Both the position numbers and the translations under genes were made by a program. A stretch of DNA of 64,000 bases from Acidithiobacillus acidisediminis (GTDB lineage: Bacteria > Pseudomonadota > Gammaproteobacteria > Acidithiobacillales > Acidithiobacillaceae): assembly GCF_023277115.1 (NCBI RefSeq), contig NZ_JALQCS010000001.1:2660001-2724000 (forward strand), read 5' to 3'. Below, one piece after another: positions 37,171 to 45,667 of the stretch. Every line of letters starts with the position of its first letter. Positions within the stretch are counted from its first letter, which is position 1. The notes beneath the pieces were generated by a model that was not told where the DNA came from, did no database searches, and saw nothing but the letters and a program-made list of their open reading frames with translations.

Positions 37171-37860
37171 CTACACTTCTACCCGGTCTATTTCCTGATA
37201 ACTACTTTTGAGCCAGCGTTTGACCCGCTGCCGCTCCATCAGTCCCATCTCGTGGTCGATGCCATTTTGTGTCGCGCTCCAGAAACTGCTGCTGTTACGG
37301 TCTATCTTGATCATGAGTGGCTCATGGAGATGTTTCAGGCTGATGATCTTGGCCCCCATGTCCAGAGCTCGCTGTTTCTGTCCAGACTGCTCCAATATCT
37401 GGAATTCCTCACCGCGAATCTGATTCAGCACCAAGACATAGCGCAGGCGGTCTGCAAAGCGATCCAGAAGTTTGCGCAACAAATCGACGGAATCTTGCCC
37501 CGAATCCATGACGTGCCAGTACTGCAGATTGAGTCCCAGTTCCTCGATGACCTCCAGAACATCCGATTCTTCCATCCAACGAACTAGCGCGGATTGCGTT
37601 TGAGCCGCAAAATCCACCAGGATGCGCTGATCGTAATCGGCGCTGGCGGCCTCCAATATGCTGTCTAGACTCTCATACTGATCCACCACAATGGGAGAGG
37701 TGTAGTCTCGATAAAAGCGGAGCAAGGCCCCATGGGAACGGTCCGTATCAAAAGCCAGGAAGGGGATCGAATGATCGATGAAATACTGCGCCAGAACCCG
37801 TGCCATCAGGGATTTTCCGACGCCACCCTTTTCGCCACCAATGAAATGAATGCTGCCCAT
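37171..37860 (-). CDS. ParA/MinD-family ATPase
   Basis: A 229-residue SIMIBI P-loop ATPase. The deviant Walker A is GGEKGGVGKS near residue 9, with switch regions FDTDRSHG and VDFAAQTQ. It is shorter than chromosomal ParA, lacks the N-terminal DNA-binding domain and has no ParB partner beside it, so it is of the stand-alone MipZ/StbB-like type. Such proteins place or partition cellular cargo; the cargo is unknown. Confidence 0.75.
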   Translation of the reverse strand: MGSIHFIGGEKGGVGKSLMARVLAQYFIDHSIPFLAFDTDRSHGALLRFYRDYTSPIVVDQYESLDSILEAASADYDQRILVDFAAQTQSALVRWMEESDVLEVIEELGLNLQYWHVMDSGQDSVDLLRKLLDRFADRLRYVLVLNQIRGEEFQILEQSGQKQRALDMGAKIISLKHLHEPLMIKIDRNSSSFWSATQNGIDHEMGLMERQRVKRWLKSSYQEIDRVEV

Positions 37861-38137
37861 GCTTGTACTCCATCAGGAAGCGGACGTTACCAAAGGACAC
37901 CATCGCGGAGTATGGCGGAGGGTGTACCCGAGTTCAAATAGGGCGTGGATCACCGTAGGGACGCAAAACTGGCCCGGGGAGGGCAGCGCCCTCCTCTGTG
38001 CTGTGCACTACGGAACAGTCAGAATTCGACTATGCACTAGAATCCTTTGCCGGGGAATCGCCCTCCTATCGGCCCCAATATTGCTAGAATGGAACCCTAT
38101 AAAGGGATGATCGCAAAACTAGGGAGGCAACCGCATC
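37861..38137 (+). other. Structured 277-bp intergenic leader between parA and ccsA
   Basis: The gap contains the perfect hairpin GGAGGGC-AGC-GCCCTCC (about 37978-37996). The octamer CGCAAAAC is present twice: once after GGGA in GGGACGCAAAAC (about 37960-37971), and again close to the ccsA RBS in GATCGCAAAAC. Two TAGAAT -10-like hexamers are also present. No gene or known RNA family could be assigned. Confidence 0.4.
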
Positions 38138-39304
38138 ATGTCTGTTCAACTCGAACAGCAGTACTCGCGTTTTGATCACAAGACGTTTCCAAGCAGTAAC
38201 AAAGAAAATCTCGTCTGGACCTTATTCCTCACCCTCGGAGCGCTCGGTATCTGGGTCATTTTTCGCGCTCAATTCTGGATGTGGCAGTACATCATCCTCG
38301 GGATGTGGTACGCCGGTCTGTTGTGGTTTGGACTGAAATGGCCGCACTTCCGTCTGTTTACACTGGTCGTGCTCGCCATCGCTGGCGTCGGCGTGGGCCT
38401 GTATACGCTTGGTTACAATGACAGCAACAGCTTGCTGATGCGCTATTTCCTCCACAGCAACGCGATGTTTGACTGGATGAGCGTCGCCATCCTGTGTAGC
38501 GCTGTGGGCTATTATGGCTACCTGTTGCGCGGCAGCGAAAGCGGTGGAAAATGGGGACAGCGCTTCGCCTGGGCTGCTTCAGCTCTCGGCTTTGCTGGTC
38601 TCGCCATTCGCTGGCGCGAAACCTATATCGGCCATCCCAGCTGGGGCCATATCCCCGTCAGCGATATTTATGACGTCATGGCCCTCTTCTGTGCCATGAC
38701 CATTCTCTTTTATTTGTACTACGAAGAGGATACCCAGAGCCGTGGCCTGGGCGCCTTCGTTCTCCCTCTGGTGCTCATTGCCGACATCTTCATGTTCTGG
38801 GTGGGAGCAGCCTACCATCTCGACCACATTGCGCCGCTGGTACCCGCACTGCAGAGCTTTTGGATGAAAATCCATGTGCCCTCGATGTTTGTGGCCTATG
38901 CCAACTTCTATATCTCCGCCATGGCAGGCTTGGCTTACCTTCTCAAGGATCGCGCCTTGCAACATGGCGGCTTCCTGCGCGATCGCTTGCCCAGCCTGGA
39001 AATCTTGGAACGCAGTTACTCGGGAACCATTGCCTTCGGTTTTCTTTTCTTCACCGTCGGCACCATCCTCGGCGCGGTCTGGGCCGCCCGGGCCTGGGGC
39101 GGCTTCTGGTCCTGGGATCCGAAGGAAACCTGGGCACTCATCGTCTGGCTCAATTACGCCGGATTCCTCCACGCCCGCAGTCAAAAGAACTGGCATGGTC
39201 GGCCGATGGCATGGTGGGCGCTGATCAGCCTGATCGTTGTGACCTTCTGTTTTATTGGCGTAAATCTCTTTCTGGGCGGTCTGCACTCCTACGGCAAACT
39301 CTGA
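38138..39304 (+). CDS. ccsA: Cytochrome c biogenesis protein CcsA/ResC
   Basis: A 388-residue polytopic haem-handling protein of the system II pathway. The tryptophan-rich haem motif WGGFWSWDPKETW is near residue 325, with flanking histidines in transmembrane helices. It works with ResB/Ccs1, which is not adjacent here. It has a GGGAGG RBS and is followed by a strong terminator, so it is a single-gene unit. Confidence 0.92.
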   Translation: MSVQLEQQYSRFDHKTFPSSNKENLVWTLFLTLGALGIWVIFRAQFWMWQYIILGMWYAGLLWFGLKWPHFRLFTLVVLAIAGVGVGLYTLGYNDSNSLLMRYFLHSNAMFDWMSVAILCSAVGYYGYLLRGSESGGKWGQRFAWAASALGFAGLAIRWRETYIGHPSWGHIPVSDIYDVMALFCAMTILFYLYYEEDTQSRGLGAFVLPLVLIADIFMFWVGAAYHLDHIAPLVPALQSFWMKIHVPSMFVAYANFYISAMAGLAYLLKDRALQHGGFLRDRLPSLEILERSYSGTIAFGFLFFTVGTILGAVWAARAWGGFWSWDPKETWALIVWLNYAGFLHARSQKNWHGRPMAWWALISLIVVTFCFIGVNLFLGGLHSYGKL

Positions 39305-39316
39305 AGCGTTGAGCGC

Positions 39317-39351
39317 AAAAAAGGCGAGGCACGCTACGTGCCTCGCCTTTT
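39317..39351 (+). terminator. Bidirectional terminator between ccsA and NlpC gene
   Basis: AAAAAA, AGGCGAGGCACG, loop CTA, CGTGCCTCGCCT, TTT. Runs of A and T flank the hairpin on both sides, so it can serve both converging genes. Confidence 0.92.
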
Positions 39352-39369
39352 ATCCGTGAACACCGTGGT

Positions 39370-40485
39370 TCAGGAGAAATGAACGTCCTGGGGCAAACGT
39401 CTGGCGCCGTCGAATCGTGCTGACCAGTACGGATCGCTAAGGCTCGCCACCTGGACGCCGGTCGATGGCGTTTGCGCACTGACAAAATGTCCGTGGCCGA
39501 TATAAATGCCGACGTGAGAGAAGGCTCGGTGCATCGTATTGAAAAACACCAGATCGCCCGGTTTGAGGTCGCGGCGCGGGATGGCCGGCAGACTCGCTGC
39601 CTGGGCATAGGAGGTCCGCGGCACGTGGATATCGAATTTGGCCAGGATATATTTCACAAAACCGCTGCAGTCAAAGCCGGTGCGTGGACTCGTCCCGCCC
39701 CAGACATAAGGGGCACCGATGAATCGTAAAGCAGCAGAAACGAGGCCACGGGGTGAAAGCCAACTCGAACCGGTGCCATCCTCCGTGGTCATGCTCTGTG
39801 CCGCCAGAGCAACGTCATTGCGTAGTTCTGTCCGCACATTCTCTCCCGCAGCAAAGTCCCCGTTTTCCTGCAGGGTTGCGAGGGGGTGACTCGCCCAGTA
39901 ATAGGCCTGGCTGGCAAGCATCTGCAATGCAACGCCCAACGTACTGCCCGAGTGCGCTGGCACGGCAGTGTCTACAGCAGGCAGGGGCGCTTCCACAGTG
40001 GCTTCCTTGATGACGGGAAGCACAGCCGCAGGCGCATTGTCCGCCACCTTGGCAAGAATGAGGGAGGCATTGATGAACTGTGCGGAGTCCACGGGCTGCA
40101 CTTGCGTGGGGATGGCTTGCGAAAAGGTGTAATGCGGCAAGGGGCTCACTTGCGGGGCGGCGCCGACGCCAGCGAAGGACACTGGCGAGAGATGCATCAA
40201 CTGCAGCGCGCCAGGCGCAAGGCTGTCAAAGCTCGCTGATTGGCGGTCGCCCTCCTGGATGGCTGGCCTTTTCACCGCGCGCTGCCGATACCCTGTGCGC
40301 AACGCAACGACCGGCTTGGCGTGTCGGTACTGATGGGGAGTATGTTTGGCTCGCCCATGATCACCGACGACTCGCGCGTGCTGGTTGTGGATGATATGCC
40401 GAGTAGCTGTATGCGCCTGTGCCAGCACACTACCCGAAAAAAACACCGCGAGGGTTACCGCAACTCCCACTACGCTTTTCCGCAT
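39370..40485 (-). CDS. Secreted NlpC/P60 peptidoglycan hydrolase
   Basis: A 371-residue exported protein with a signal peptide (residues 1-22), a long low-complexity His/Ala-rich stretch of about 220 residues, and a C-terminal NlpC/P60 endopeptidase domain. The catalytic Cys is in GFDCSGFVKYIL and the His in FSHVGIYIGHG, with PYVWGGTSPR before them. It should cleave stem peptides of peptidoglycan during growth or division. The leader upstream carries a terminator-like hairpin. Confidence 0.9.
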   Translation of the reverse strand: MRKSVVGVAVTLAVFFSGSVLAQAHTATRHIIHNQHARVVGDHGRAKHTPHQYRHAKPVVALRTGYRQRAVKRPAIQEGDRQSASFDSLAPGALQLMHLSPVSFAGVGAAPQVSPLPHYTFSQAIPTQVQPVDSAQFINASLILAKVADNAPAAVLPVIKEATVEAPLPAVDTAVPAHSGSTLGVALQMLASQAYYWASHPLATLQENGDFAAGENVRTELRNDVALAAQSMTTEDGTGSSWLSPRGLVSAALRFIGAPYVWGGTSPRTGFDCSGFVKYILAKFDIHVPRTSYAQAASLPAIPRRDLKPGDLVFFNTMHRAFSHVGIYIGHGHFVSAQTPSTGVQVASLSDPYWSARFDGARRLPQDVHFS

Positions 40486-40825
40486 TGCGCCTCCTCCAAA
40501 CGCCTTGGAAGCGTCGCTGCATGGGTTCTATCACCAAGAACCACAGGCAGAGACACACCCCAGAAAAAACGAGACCGCCTCTGCACGAGGCGGCCCACAC
40601 CGCGCTATCTGCCCTCCCGGAAGGGCTGTGCCATACTTCGAAGTCCGTTTTTCCAAAGTCTATTAGCCATAACTAACACATATGCCCCATAACGCCTCTT
40701 TGGGAATCTAGGCGAAAAGCTCCCGTAGCGCAAGCTTTTGTTAGAGAGATGTGACACGGTGTAATCCTTCCTGTGGCCCAGATCCTGCATGCCTTGGAGC
40801 GGTGGTCTTTGCTAGGAGGTGGTGG
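40486..40825 (-). other. 340-bp gap between NlpC gene and DsbC-like gene
   Basis: No protein gene is supported. On the minus strand about 100 nt before the NlpC gene form two stable hairpins: GCCCT-TCCGGG-AGGGC (40616-40631 region) and the terminator at 40564-40594. This could be an attenuated leader or a small RNA. On the plus strand it should contain the DsbC-like promoter. Confidence 0.45.
40564..40594 (-). terminator. Terminator-like hairpin in the leader of the NlpC gene
   Basis: Read on the minus strand it is CCGCCTC, loop GTGCA, GAGGCGG, five nucleotides and TTTTTT. It lies 79 nt upstream of the NlpC start and has no minus-strand gene before it, so it would end a small transcript or attenuate the leader. 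Confidence 0.65.
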
Positions 40826-41476
40826 GTGAATGTAACTATCTGTTTTCAATCCGCTCCAGATCTAAATCTCGCAGGGATTTTGAGGACTTGGCGTCGTCTC
40901 TGGCAACGTGCCATCCTCGCCCTACTACTACTGCTTCCTGTCCTTGCCAGCGCCGCACCTGCTCTAAACGGCACAAGCCCCCAAAAAATCTGGGCGCAGG
41001 CTGGACAGAGCCACTGGATCGCCCAGGGTCGCGGTTCACGCGTCCTCTATGTGATCTTTGATCCCAACTGCCCTTATTGCCACATGCTCATTGACGAACT
41101 GCAATCCCAGATCAAACCCATGCATCTACAAGTGCGTTACCTGGTCGTCGGGTTTTTGGCTCCCAGTAGCGCCGGCAAGGCCGCCTATATTCTGCAGGCA
41201 AAGGATCCTCTCGCAGCCATCCTCCAGAATGAAAAGAAATTCAATATGAAAAGCTTTGGCGGAGTACCGGAAACCCTGGCGAGCCGCGCATCGGAAAAGA
41301 TCCTGAGGCACAATCTGGTACTGTTGCGGAGCTGCGGACGCAAAGTGGTACCCACCATGATCTATCCGCAGAAGGGCGGAAAAATACGGATCGTGCAAGG
41401 CGCCTTGGATGCCAGCAATCTGCACGAGGTCTTGCAAGAAATCCCCCTGCATCGCCAACCCTTGTCAGGGCACTAG
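40826..41476 (+). CDS. DsbC/DsbG-like thiol:disulfide interchange protein
   Basis: A 216-residue thioredoxin-fold protein with an N-terminal membrane anchor or signal peptide (about residues 25-45, cleavage after ASA) and the active site CPYC in FDPNCPYCHML. Periplasmic disulfide isomerases of this class often carry CxYC. The usual N-terminal dimerisation domain of DsbC is missing or very short, as in DsbG-like single-domain proteins. The GTG start follows AGGAGG with 6-nt spacing, a very strong SD. Confidence 0.85.
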   Translation: MNVTICFQSAPDLNLAGILRTWRRLWQRAILALLLLLPVLASAAPALNGTSPQKIWAQAGQSHWIAQGRGSRVLYVIFDPNCPYCHMLIDELQSQIKPMHLQVRYLVVGFLAPSSAGKAAYILQAKDPLAAILQNEKKFNMKSFGGVPETLASRASEKILRHNLVLLRSCGRKVVPTMIYPQKGGKIRIVQGALDASNLHEVLQEIPLHRQPLSGH

Positions 41477-41520
41477 TCCCAACGTATCCTCCCGCTTGAG
41501 GAAAAAATGTGGGGGGAATC

Positions 41521-42387
41521 ATGCAAGTACGGGTAGCTGCCATACAGATGGCAATTTCTGGGGCGCGTTCCGAGAATATTGACAAGGCCGAGCATTGGGT
41601 ACGGAAAGCCGCGTCAGCCGGGGCGCGGGTCATCCTGCTGCAGGAGCTCTTCAGCACATCGTACTTTTGCAAGGATCAGGACATCGATTTTTTTGCCCTC
41701 GCCAAAGATCGGCGCGAGGATCCGGCGTTGCAACGCATGCAAAGCCTCGCTGCGGAACTCGGTGTGGTTTTGCCTGTAAGTTTCTTCGAACGCGCGGGCA
41801 ATGCATATTTCAATAGCCTGGTCACCTTCGATGCCGATGGCACCGACTTGGGACTGTACCGCAAAGCCCACATCCCAGATGGCCCAGGCTATCAGGAGAA
41901 ATTCTACTTCAGCCCTGGCGATACTGGCTTTCGCGTCTTCCCTACCCGTTATGGTCGCCTGGGTGTCGCCATCTGCTGGGATCAGTGGTTCCCAGAAACT
42001 GCGCGCGTCCTCGCCCTGCACGGAGCGGAGATGCTGCTCTATCCCACGGCCATTGGCTCTGAGCCCACGGCACCAGAGATTCACAGTCGCGGACACTGGA
42101 CCCGCACCATGCAGGGTCACGCCGCAGCCAATGTCATGCCCGTGATTGCCGCCAACCGCATCGGCAAAGAGGATGGACGCTCTGCCAGCATTACCTTCTA
42201 TGGTGGGTCTTTCATTACTGACAGCACGGGCGAAATCCTCGCTCAGGCTGACCTCGATGAAGGCTTCATCGCCGCTGACTTGGATCTAAATGCCAGCGCG
42301 CGCCAGCGCATCGATTGGGGTCTTTTTCGCGATCGCCGTCCCGACCTGTACGGACCCATTTGCAGTTATGATGGAGATCCACGCTAG
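41521..42387 (+). CDS. aguB: N-carbamoylputrescine amidase
   Basis: A 288-residue nitrilase-superfamily enzyme that hydrolyses N-carbamoylputrescine to putrescine, ammonia and CO2. The catalytic triad is Glu in LLQELFSTSYF, Lys in YRKAHIPDGPGY and Cys in AICWDQWFPE. The strong match of PDGPGYQEKFYFSPGD-type text favours AguB over other nitrilases. The ATG at 41521 follows GGGGGGA. Its partner AguA is encoded at 18930-19961. Confidence 0.93.
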   Translation: MQVRVAAIQMAISGARSENIDKAEHWVRKAASAGARVILLQELFSTSYFCKDQDIDFFALAKDRREDPALQRMQSLAAELGVVLPVSFFERAGNAYFNSLVTFDADGTDLGLYRKAHIPDGPGYQEKFYFSPGDTGFRVFPTRYGRLGVAICWDQWFPETARVLALHGAEMLLYPTAIGSEPTAPEIHSRGHWTRTMQGHAAANVMPVIAANRIGKEDGRSASITFYGGSFITDSTGEILAQADLDEGFIAADLDLNASARQRIDWGLFRDRRPDLYGPICSYDGDPR

Positions 42388-42425
42388 GAGCCGCTCTGAT
42401 TTTTTGCAGCAAAGGAAGAGACAAC

Positions 42426-42827
42426 GTGCGTATGATTGATGCTTATACCCATACGGTTTTCGGCAATTACTTTCGTTTCGATGGGCGTATGTCCCGCGCC
42501 GAGTTCTGGTGGTTCACCCTCTGCAATTTCCTCATCATCTTTGCCTTTATGATTCTAGCGGCCATTTTCGGGGCCTTTTCGGTTGGCGAACGATCCACAC
42601 TGAGCACTCTCGTGATATTGATCTATGGCCTCTATATTCTGGCGATCCTCCTGCCCAGTATCGGCGCCCAGGCGCGTCGCTTGCACGATGTGAATCTTTC
42701 TGCTTGGCTCATCCTGCTGAATCTGCTTCCCTACATTGGCGGAATTATTTTGTTGATCATTTATATATTCCCCGCCAAGCCGGAAGGCGCGAAGTACGGA
42801 GCTTACCACGACAGCGCCGCGTACTGA
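42426..42827 (+). CDS. DUF805 family inner-membrane protein
   Basis: A 133-residue protein with four hydrophobic helices and the DUF805 signatures YFRFDGRMSRAEFWWF and ARRLHDVNLSAW. The family is widespread and uncharacterised. GTG at 42426 follows GGAAGAG; ATG at 42432 is an alternative. Confidence 0.9.
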   Translation: MRMIDAYTHTVFGNYFRFDGRMSRAEFWWFTLCNFLIIFAFMILAAIFGAFSVGERSTLSTLVILIYGLYILAILLPSIGAQARRLHDVNLSAWLILLNLLPYIGGIILLIIYIFPAKPEGAKYGAYHDSAAY

Positions 42828-42868
42828 GCAGATAACGAAACAGCGCTCTATTTCTGTAAAACCATGAA

Positions 42869-42887
42869 CCCGCCAGATCCTGGCGGG
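42869..42887 (+). terminator. Hairpin between DUF805 and DedA genes
   Basis: CCCGCCAG, loop ATC, CTGGCGGG lies between two converging genes. The T-tracts on either side are weak. Confidence 0.6.
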
Positions 42888-42902
42888 CATTACTATATGG
42901 AC

Positions 42903-43535
42903 TCACACTTTGACTACAGCTTTCCGATTACGCAACCACGCAACAAACGCCGGGAATAGGGAGACGACGATAATCAAAAGTAGGAATGGCGTGAGATAGG
43001 CCTTGACCCAGGGCAGACGACCCAGGAAATAACCAGCGAGCAACAAACCCCCCACCCAGAGAAAGGCACCGACGATGTTGAAGGTGGTGAAACGCGCCCA
43101 AGGCATACGCGCGGTGCCCGCAACGAAAGGAACAAAGGTACGAATGATGGGAAGAAAGCGACCAATGATGACCGCCTTGCCCCCATGCTTATGATAGAAC
43201 GCCTTGGTGCTCGCCAGATGTGACGGCTGCAGGCGCCAACGGCCAGAAAATAGTCCTGGCCCGAAACGTCGCCCGATGCCGTAATTCAGCGCGTCACCAA
43301 GGACCGCGGCGAGAATGAGCGCCGGAATCAGAATCATTAGTGACATATGCCCGGCACCCGCCAGGGTACCACAGACAAAAAGCATTGAATCGCCAGGCAA
43401 TATCGGCATGACGACCAAGCCTGTCTCCGCGAAAAGGATGAGGAAAAGGCCCAAATATACCCAGGCCCCATATTCCTGCAGGAATACCGCCAGCCAGTGA
43501 TCAAAGTGCAGGACAACCTGCAAGAGGTGCAGCAT
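42903..43535 (-). CDS. DedA-family membrane protein
   Basis: A 210-residue protein with about five membrane segments. The family glycine/proline signatures are ETGLVVMPILPGDSMLF and GRFLPIIRTFVPFVAG. DedA proteins are thought to be undecaprenyl-phosphate or phospholipid flippases, and help membrane potential maintenance and envelope resistance. It is the last gene of the LysR-GATase-hypothetical operon, 2 nt after the preceding stop. Confidence 0.9.
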   Translation of the reverse strand: MLHLLQVVLHFDHWLAVFLQEYGAWVYLGLFLILFAETGLVVMPILPGDSMLFVCGTLAGAGHMSLMILIPALILAAVLGDALNYGIGRRFGPGLFSGRWRLQPSHLASTKAFYHKHGGKAVIIGRFLPIIRTFVPFVAGTARMPWARFTTFNIVGAFLWVGGLLLAGYFLGRLPWVKAYLTPFLLLIIVVSLFPAFVAWLRNRKAVVKV

Positions 43536-43537
43536 TA

Positions 43538-43903
43538 TTAACCTTGCGACTCGCTGCGATAGCGCTCGTAGTGGCGCAAGAACAGACTTTCCAACTCGAT
43601 AATCGCCGCGTCTGCCGGCAAGCCACCCACGGCATGTTTGGACATCACTGCGGCGGTATCATTGAGCATGACTTTCGCGTCGAGCATGTGGTAGGACTCA
43701 CGCAAGCGTTTGATGGCACCCACCACAGTCTCTTCCTCCCGCGCCGGGATCGACAGCGGCTCCAACAACGGCTCACTTCCGCCCTTTGCCCCGCCCTCTT
43801 TCCCGCGACTCACGAGAAATTCAGCAAAGGTGAGCAGTTGCTCGCGTTGCCCATCATCCAACTTGCGACTCACGCGCAGCAAGCGGCGCTCAAAGGCATT
43901 CAT
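43538..43903 (-). CDS. Hypothetical helical protein
   Basis: A 121-residue, mostly helical, soluble protein. No family is recognised. Visible parts are MNAFERRLLRVSRKLDDGQREQLL, a Gly-rich linker, and SYHMLDAKVMLNDTAAVMSKH. Its start overlaps the GATase-like stop (ATGA). It may work with one of the neighbours. Confidence 0.75.
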   Translation of the reverse strand: MNAFERRLLRVSRKLDDGQREQLLTFAEFLVSRGKEGGAKGGSEPLLEPLSIPAREEETVVGAIKRLRESYHMLDAKVMLNDTAAVMSKHAVGGLPADAAIIELESLFLRHYERYRSESQG

Positions 43904-44655
43904 GACTTGTCTGCGGGGGCGACGTTGAGGGCGAAAACGCGCGGTTTCCGACGTTCGGACATCAAAGACAGCTCGCGCACCAAGGCCACCAGGACCTGAT
44001 CGGTCGTCTTCTGCATTTCCGGCCACAACTCCCGCGCCTGGGCGAGAAGCTCGCCGACATTGTCGGGGGTTTCCCGGTCTTCCTCCATCAAGATATCCTC
44101 GATCAGGCCAGGCTTCATTTCCGGCCGGAAAAGCAGGGCCATCGCACCACCGTCCTCAGGACGAAAGGCAATCCAACGCCCCTCATCATCCACTACCAAG
44201 GGCTGGATATGTTCCGGCAACTTGGCAACTCCTGCGGACCATACAATCACCTGACGCCCGTCCACCGCCTGTGCCAGCGGATCATCACGGCCTGCCTCCG
44301 TCGCGTGGGCGGTGGTGAAATAAGCATTGTGGTAAGGCTCCAGCGACAACTCCGCCCCTTCATATTGGGCAATCATCAACGCACCCAGGCCAAAACCGAT
44401 CACCGGACGTTGCGCCTTGCGGAAGGCGCCAATCGTTTGCAGCTCCTGCTCCAGCCAAGGATACTTTTCCGTCTCCAAGGGCGACATGGGGCCACCCAAC
44501 AGAAACAGGGCATCAAAGGTCAGGGCGCTACTGGGCAACTCTTGGGTCAGGAATACGCGAAAGTAGCTGAACCCAATATCGCGCTTCTCGAGTTGGCTTT
44601 CGATGACGCCCAGGAATTCCGAGTAACTATGTTGGACAACGGCAAAATGCTTCAT
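43900..44655 (-). CDS. Class I glutamine-amidotransferase-like pseudoenzyme
   Basis: A 251-residue protein whose first 190 residues follow the class I GATase fold: LFLLGGPMSPLE, then PVIGFGLGALMIA, and AMALLFRPEMKPG. In active enzymes the middle motif is GxCxGxQ and the last contains HPE. Here the cysteine is Leu and the histidine is Arg, so the triad is lost. The fold may serve binding or scaffolding. It is translationally coupled to the LysR gene before it and the hypothetical after it. Confidence 0.82.
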   Translation of the reverse strand: MKHFAVVQHSYSEFLGVIESQLEKRDIGFSYFRVFLTQELPSSALTFDALFLLGGPMSPLETEKYPWLEQELQTIGAFRKAQRPVIGFGLGALMIAQYEGAELSLEPYHNAYFTTAHATEAGRDDPLAQAVDGRQVIVWSAGVAKLPEHIQPLVVDDEGRWIAFRPEDGGAMALLFRPEMKPGLIEDILMEEDRETPDNVGELLAQARELWPEMQKTTDQVLVALVRELSLMSERRKPRVFALNVAPADKS

Positions 44656-45587
44656 GAACGGACTACCCCGCGTTGCTTGGGCAAGCTGAGAAAATCCTTG
44701 CTGCAACGCTCTTTGGAAAATTCGAGAAATTCATCCATCACCAGACTGCGGAACTTCTGTTTTTGGTAAACAAAGAAATAAGGCCGCGCCAGGGGAGGAT
44801 TGAGGGGGCGCGCCACAATGGATCCGAGCGCCAATTCCTTGAGCACCGTTGCCTCGGAAACCACGGCAACACCCAATCCCCCTTCGACAGCCCCTTTGAC
44901 TGCCTCCGGGCTTCCCAACTCCATGGTGACATGCAGATCCTGCGGGTCCACCCCTTCCTGCTGCAGATATTCCATGGTCACTTCGCGGGTACCGGAGCCT
45001 TCCTCGCGGGAGACAAAGGGGAAATCCAACAACTCCCGCGCCAGAACGGCCTCGTGTTCGCCCAAGACATGATCAGCGGGGGCAATAACGATCATGTTGT
45101 CCATGCAGCATTTCAGGGTTGCAAGGCTCTTGTTGGTGACGACCCCCTCCACCAGACCAAGATCGATGCTGTTGTCTTCGATCATGTGGACGATCTTGTC
45201 CGTGTTACCAACATGCAAGCGCACCTGTACGTCGGGATATTTCATTTTGAAATCGCCGAGCACCCGGGGCAGCATATACTCGGCAATGGTCGTGCTGGCA
45301 CCGATCAGCAGATGTCCGCGCAGATCGCCAGTCATTTCCCCCACACGGTTAGACATTTCTGAATATAACGAAAGAATTCTTTCTGAGTATTCGTACACCA
45401 CCATGCCGGCTTCCGTGAGGCTGATGCGGTTGTGAGTACGATCAAACAGGCGGGTATTGAACTGCTCTTCCAATTGCTTCACTTGGAAGGTCACCGCCGG
45501 TTGTGTCATGTGCAAGGTCTCTGCCGCCTTGGTGAAGCTCAACAAACGCGCCACCGTATGAAAGACCTGCAATCGTCTATCTGCCAT
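44652..45587 (-). CDS. LysR-type transcriptional regulator
   Basis: A 311-residue LTTR with an N-terminal winged HTH (LQVFHTVARLLSFTKAAETLHMTQPAVTFQVKQLEEQFN, residues about 6-44) and a substrate-binding domain with DLGLVEG and GSPEAVKGAVEGGLG. It resembles the CysB/CbbR side of the family. The gene is divergent from 45668 and thereby from the unit next to cbbQO, so a CbbR-like role is possible but not shown. Confidence 0.88.
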   Translation of the reverse strand: MADRRLQVFHTVARLLSFTKAAETLHMTQPAVTFQVKQLEEQFNTRLFDRTHNRISLTEAGMVVYEYSERILSLYSEMSNRVGEMTGDLRGHLLIGASTTIAEYMLPRVLGDFKMKYPDVQVRLHVGNTDKIVHMIEDNSIDLGLVEGVVTNKSLATLKCCMDNMIVIAPADHVLGEHEAVLARELLDFPFVSREEGSGTREVTMEYLQQEGVDPQDLHVTMELGSPEAVKGAVEGGLGVAVVSEATVLKELALGSIVARPLNPPLARPYFFVYQKQKFRSLVMDEFLEFSKERCSKDFLSLPKQRGVVRS

Positions 45588-45667
45588 AGTTTTCCCGTCG
45601 CTCGCGACTTTGCCAGAGTTTAGGGATAATATCAGAGCGGTTCAATACATTATTCTGGAGAGTGCCC

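Noticed and set aside
37926-37950. tRNA T-arm-like GTTCAAAT
   Set aside because: The flanking bases do not pair as a 5-bp T stem, and no acceptor or anticodon arm is found.
37900-38010. c-di-GMP-I (GEMM) riboswitch before ccsA
   Set aside because: GGGACGCAAAAC resembles part of the core, but the GGGCAAACC part, the GNRA-capped helix and the receptor are missing.
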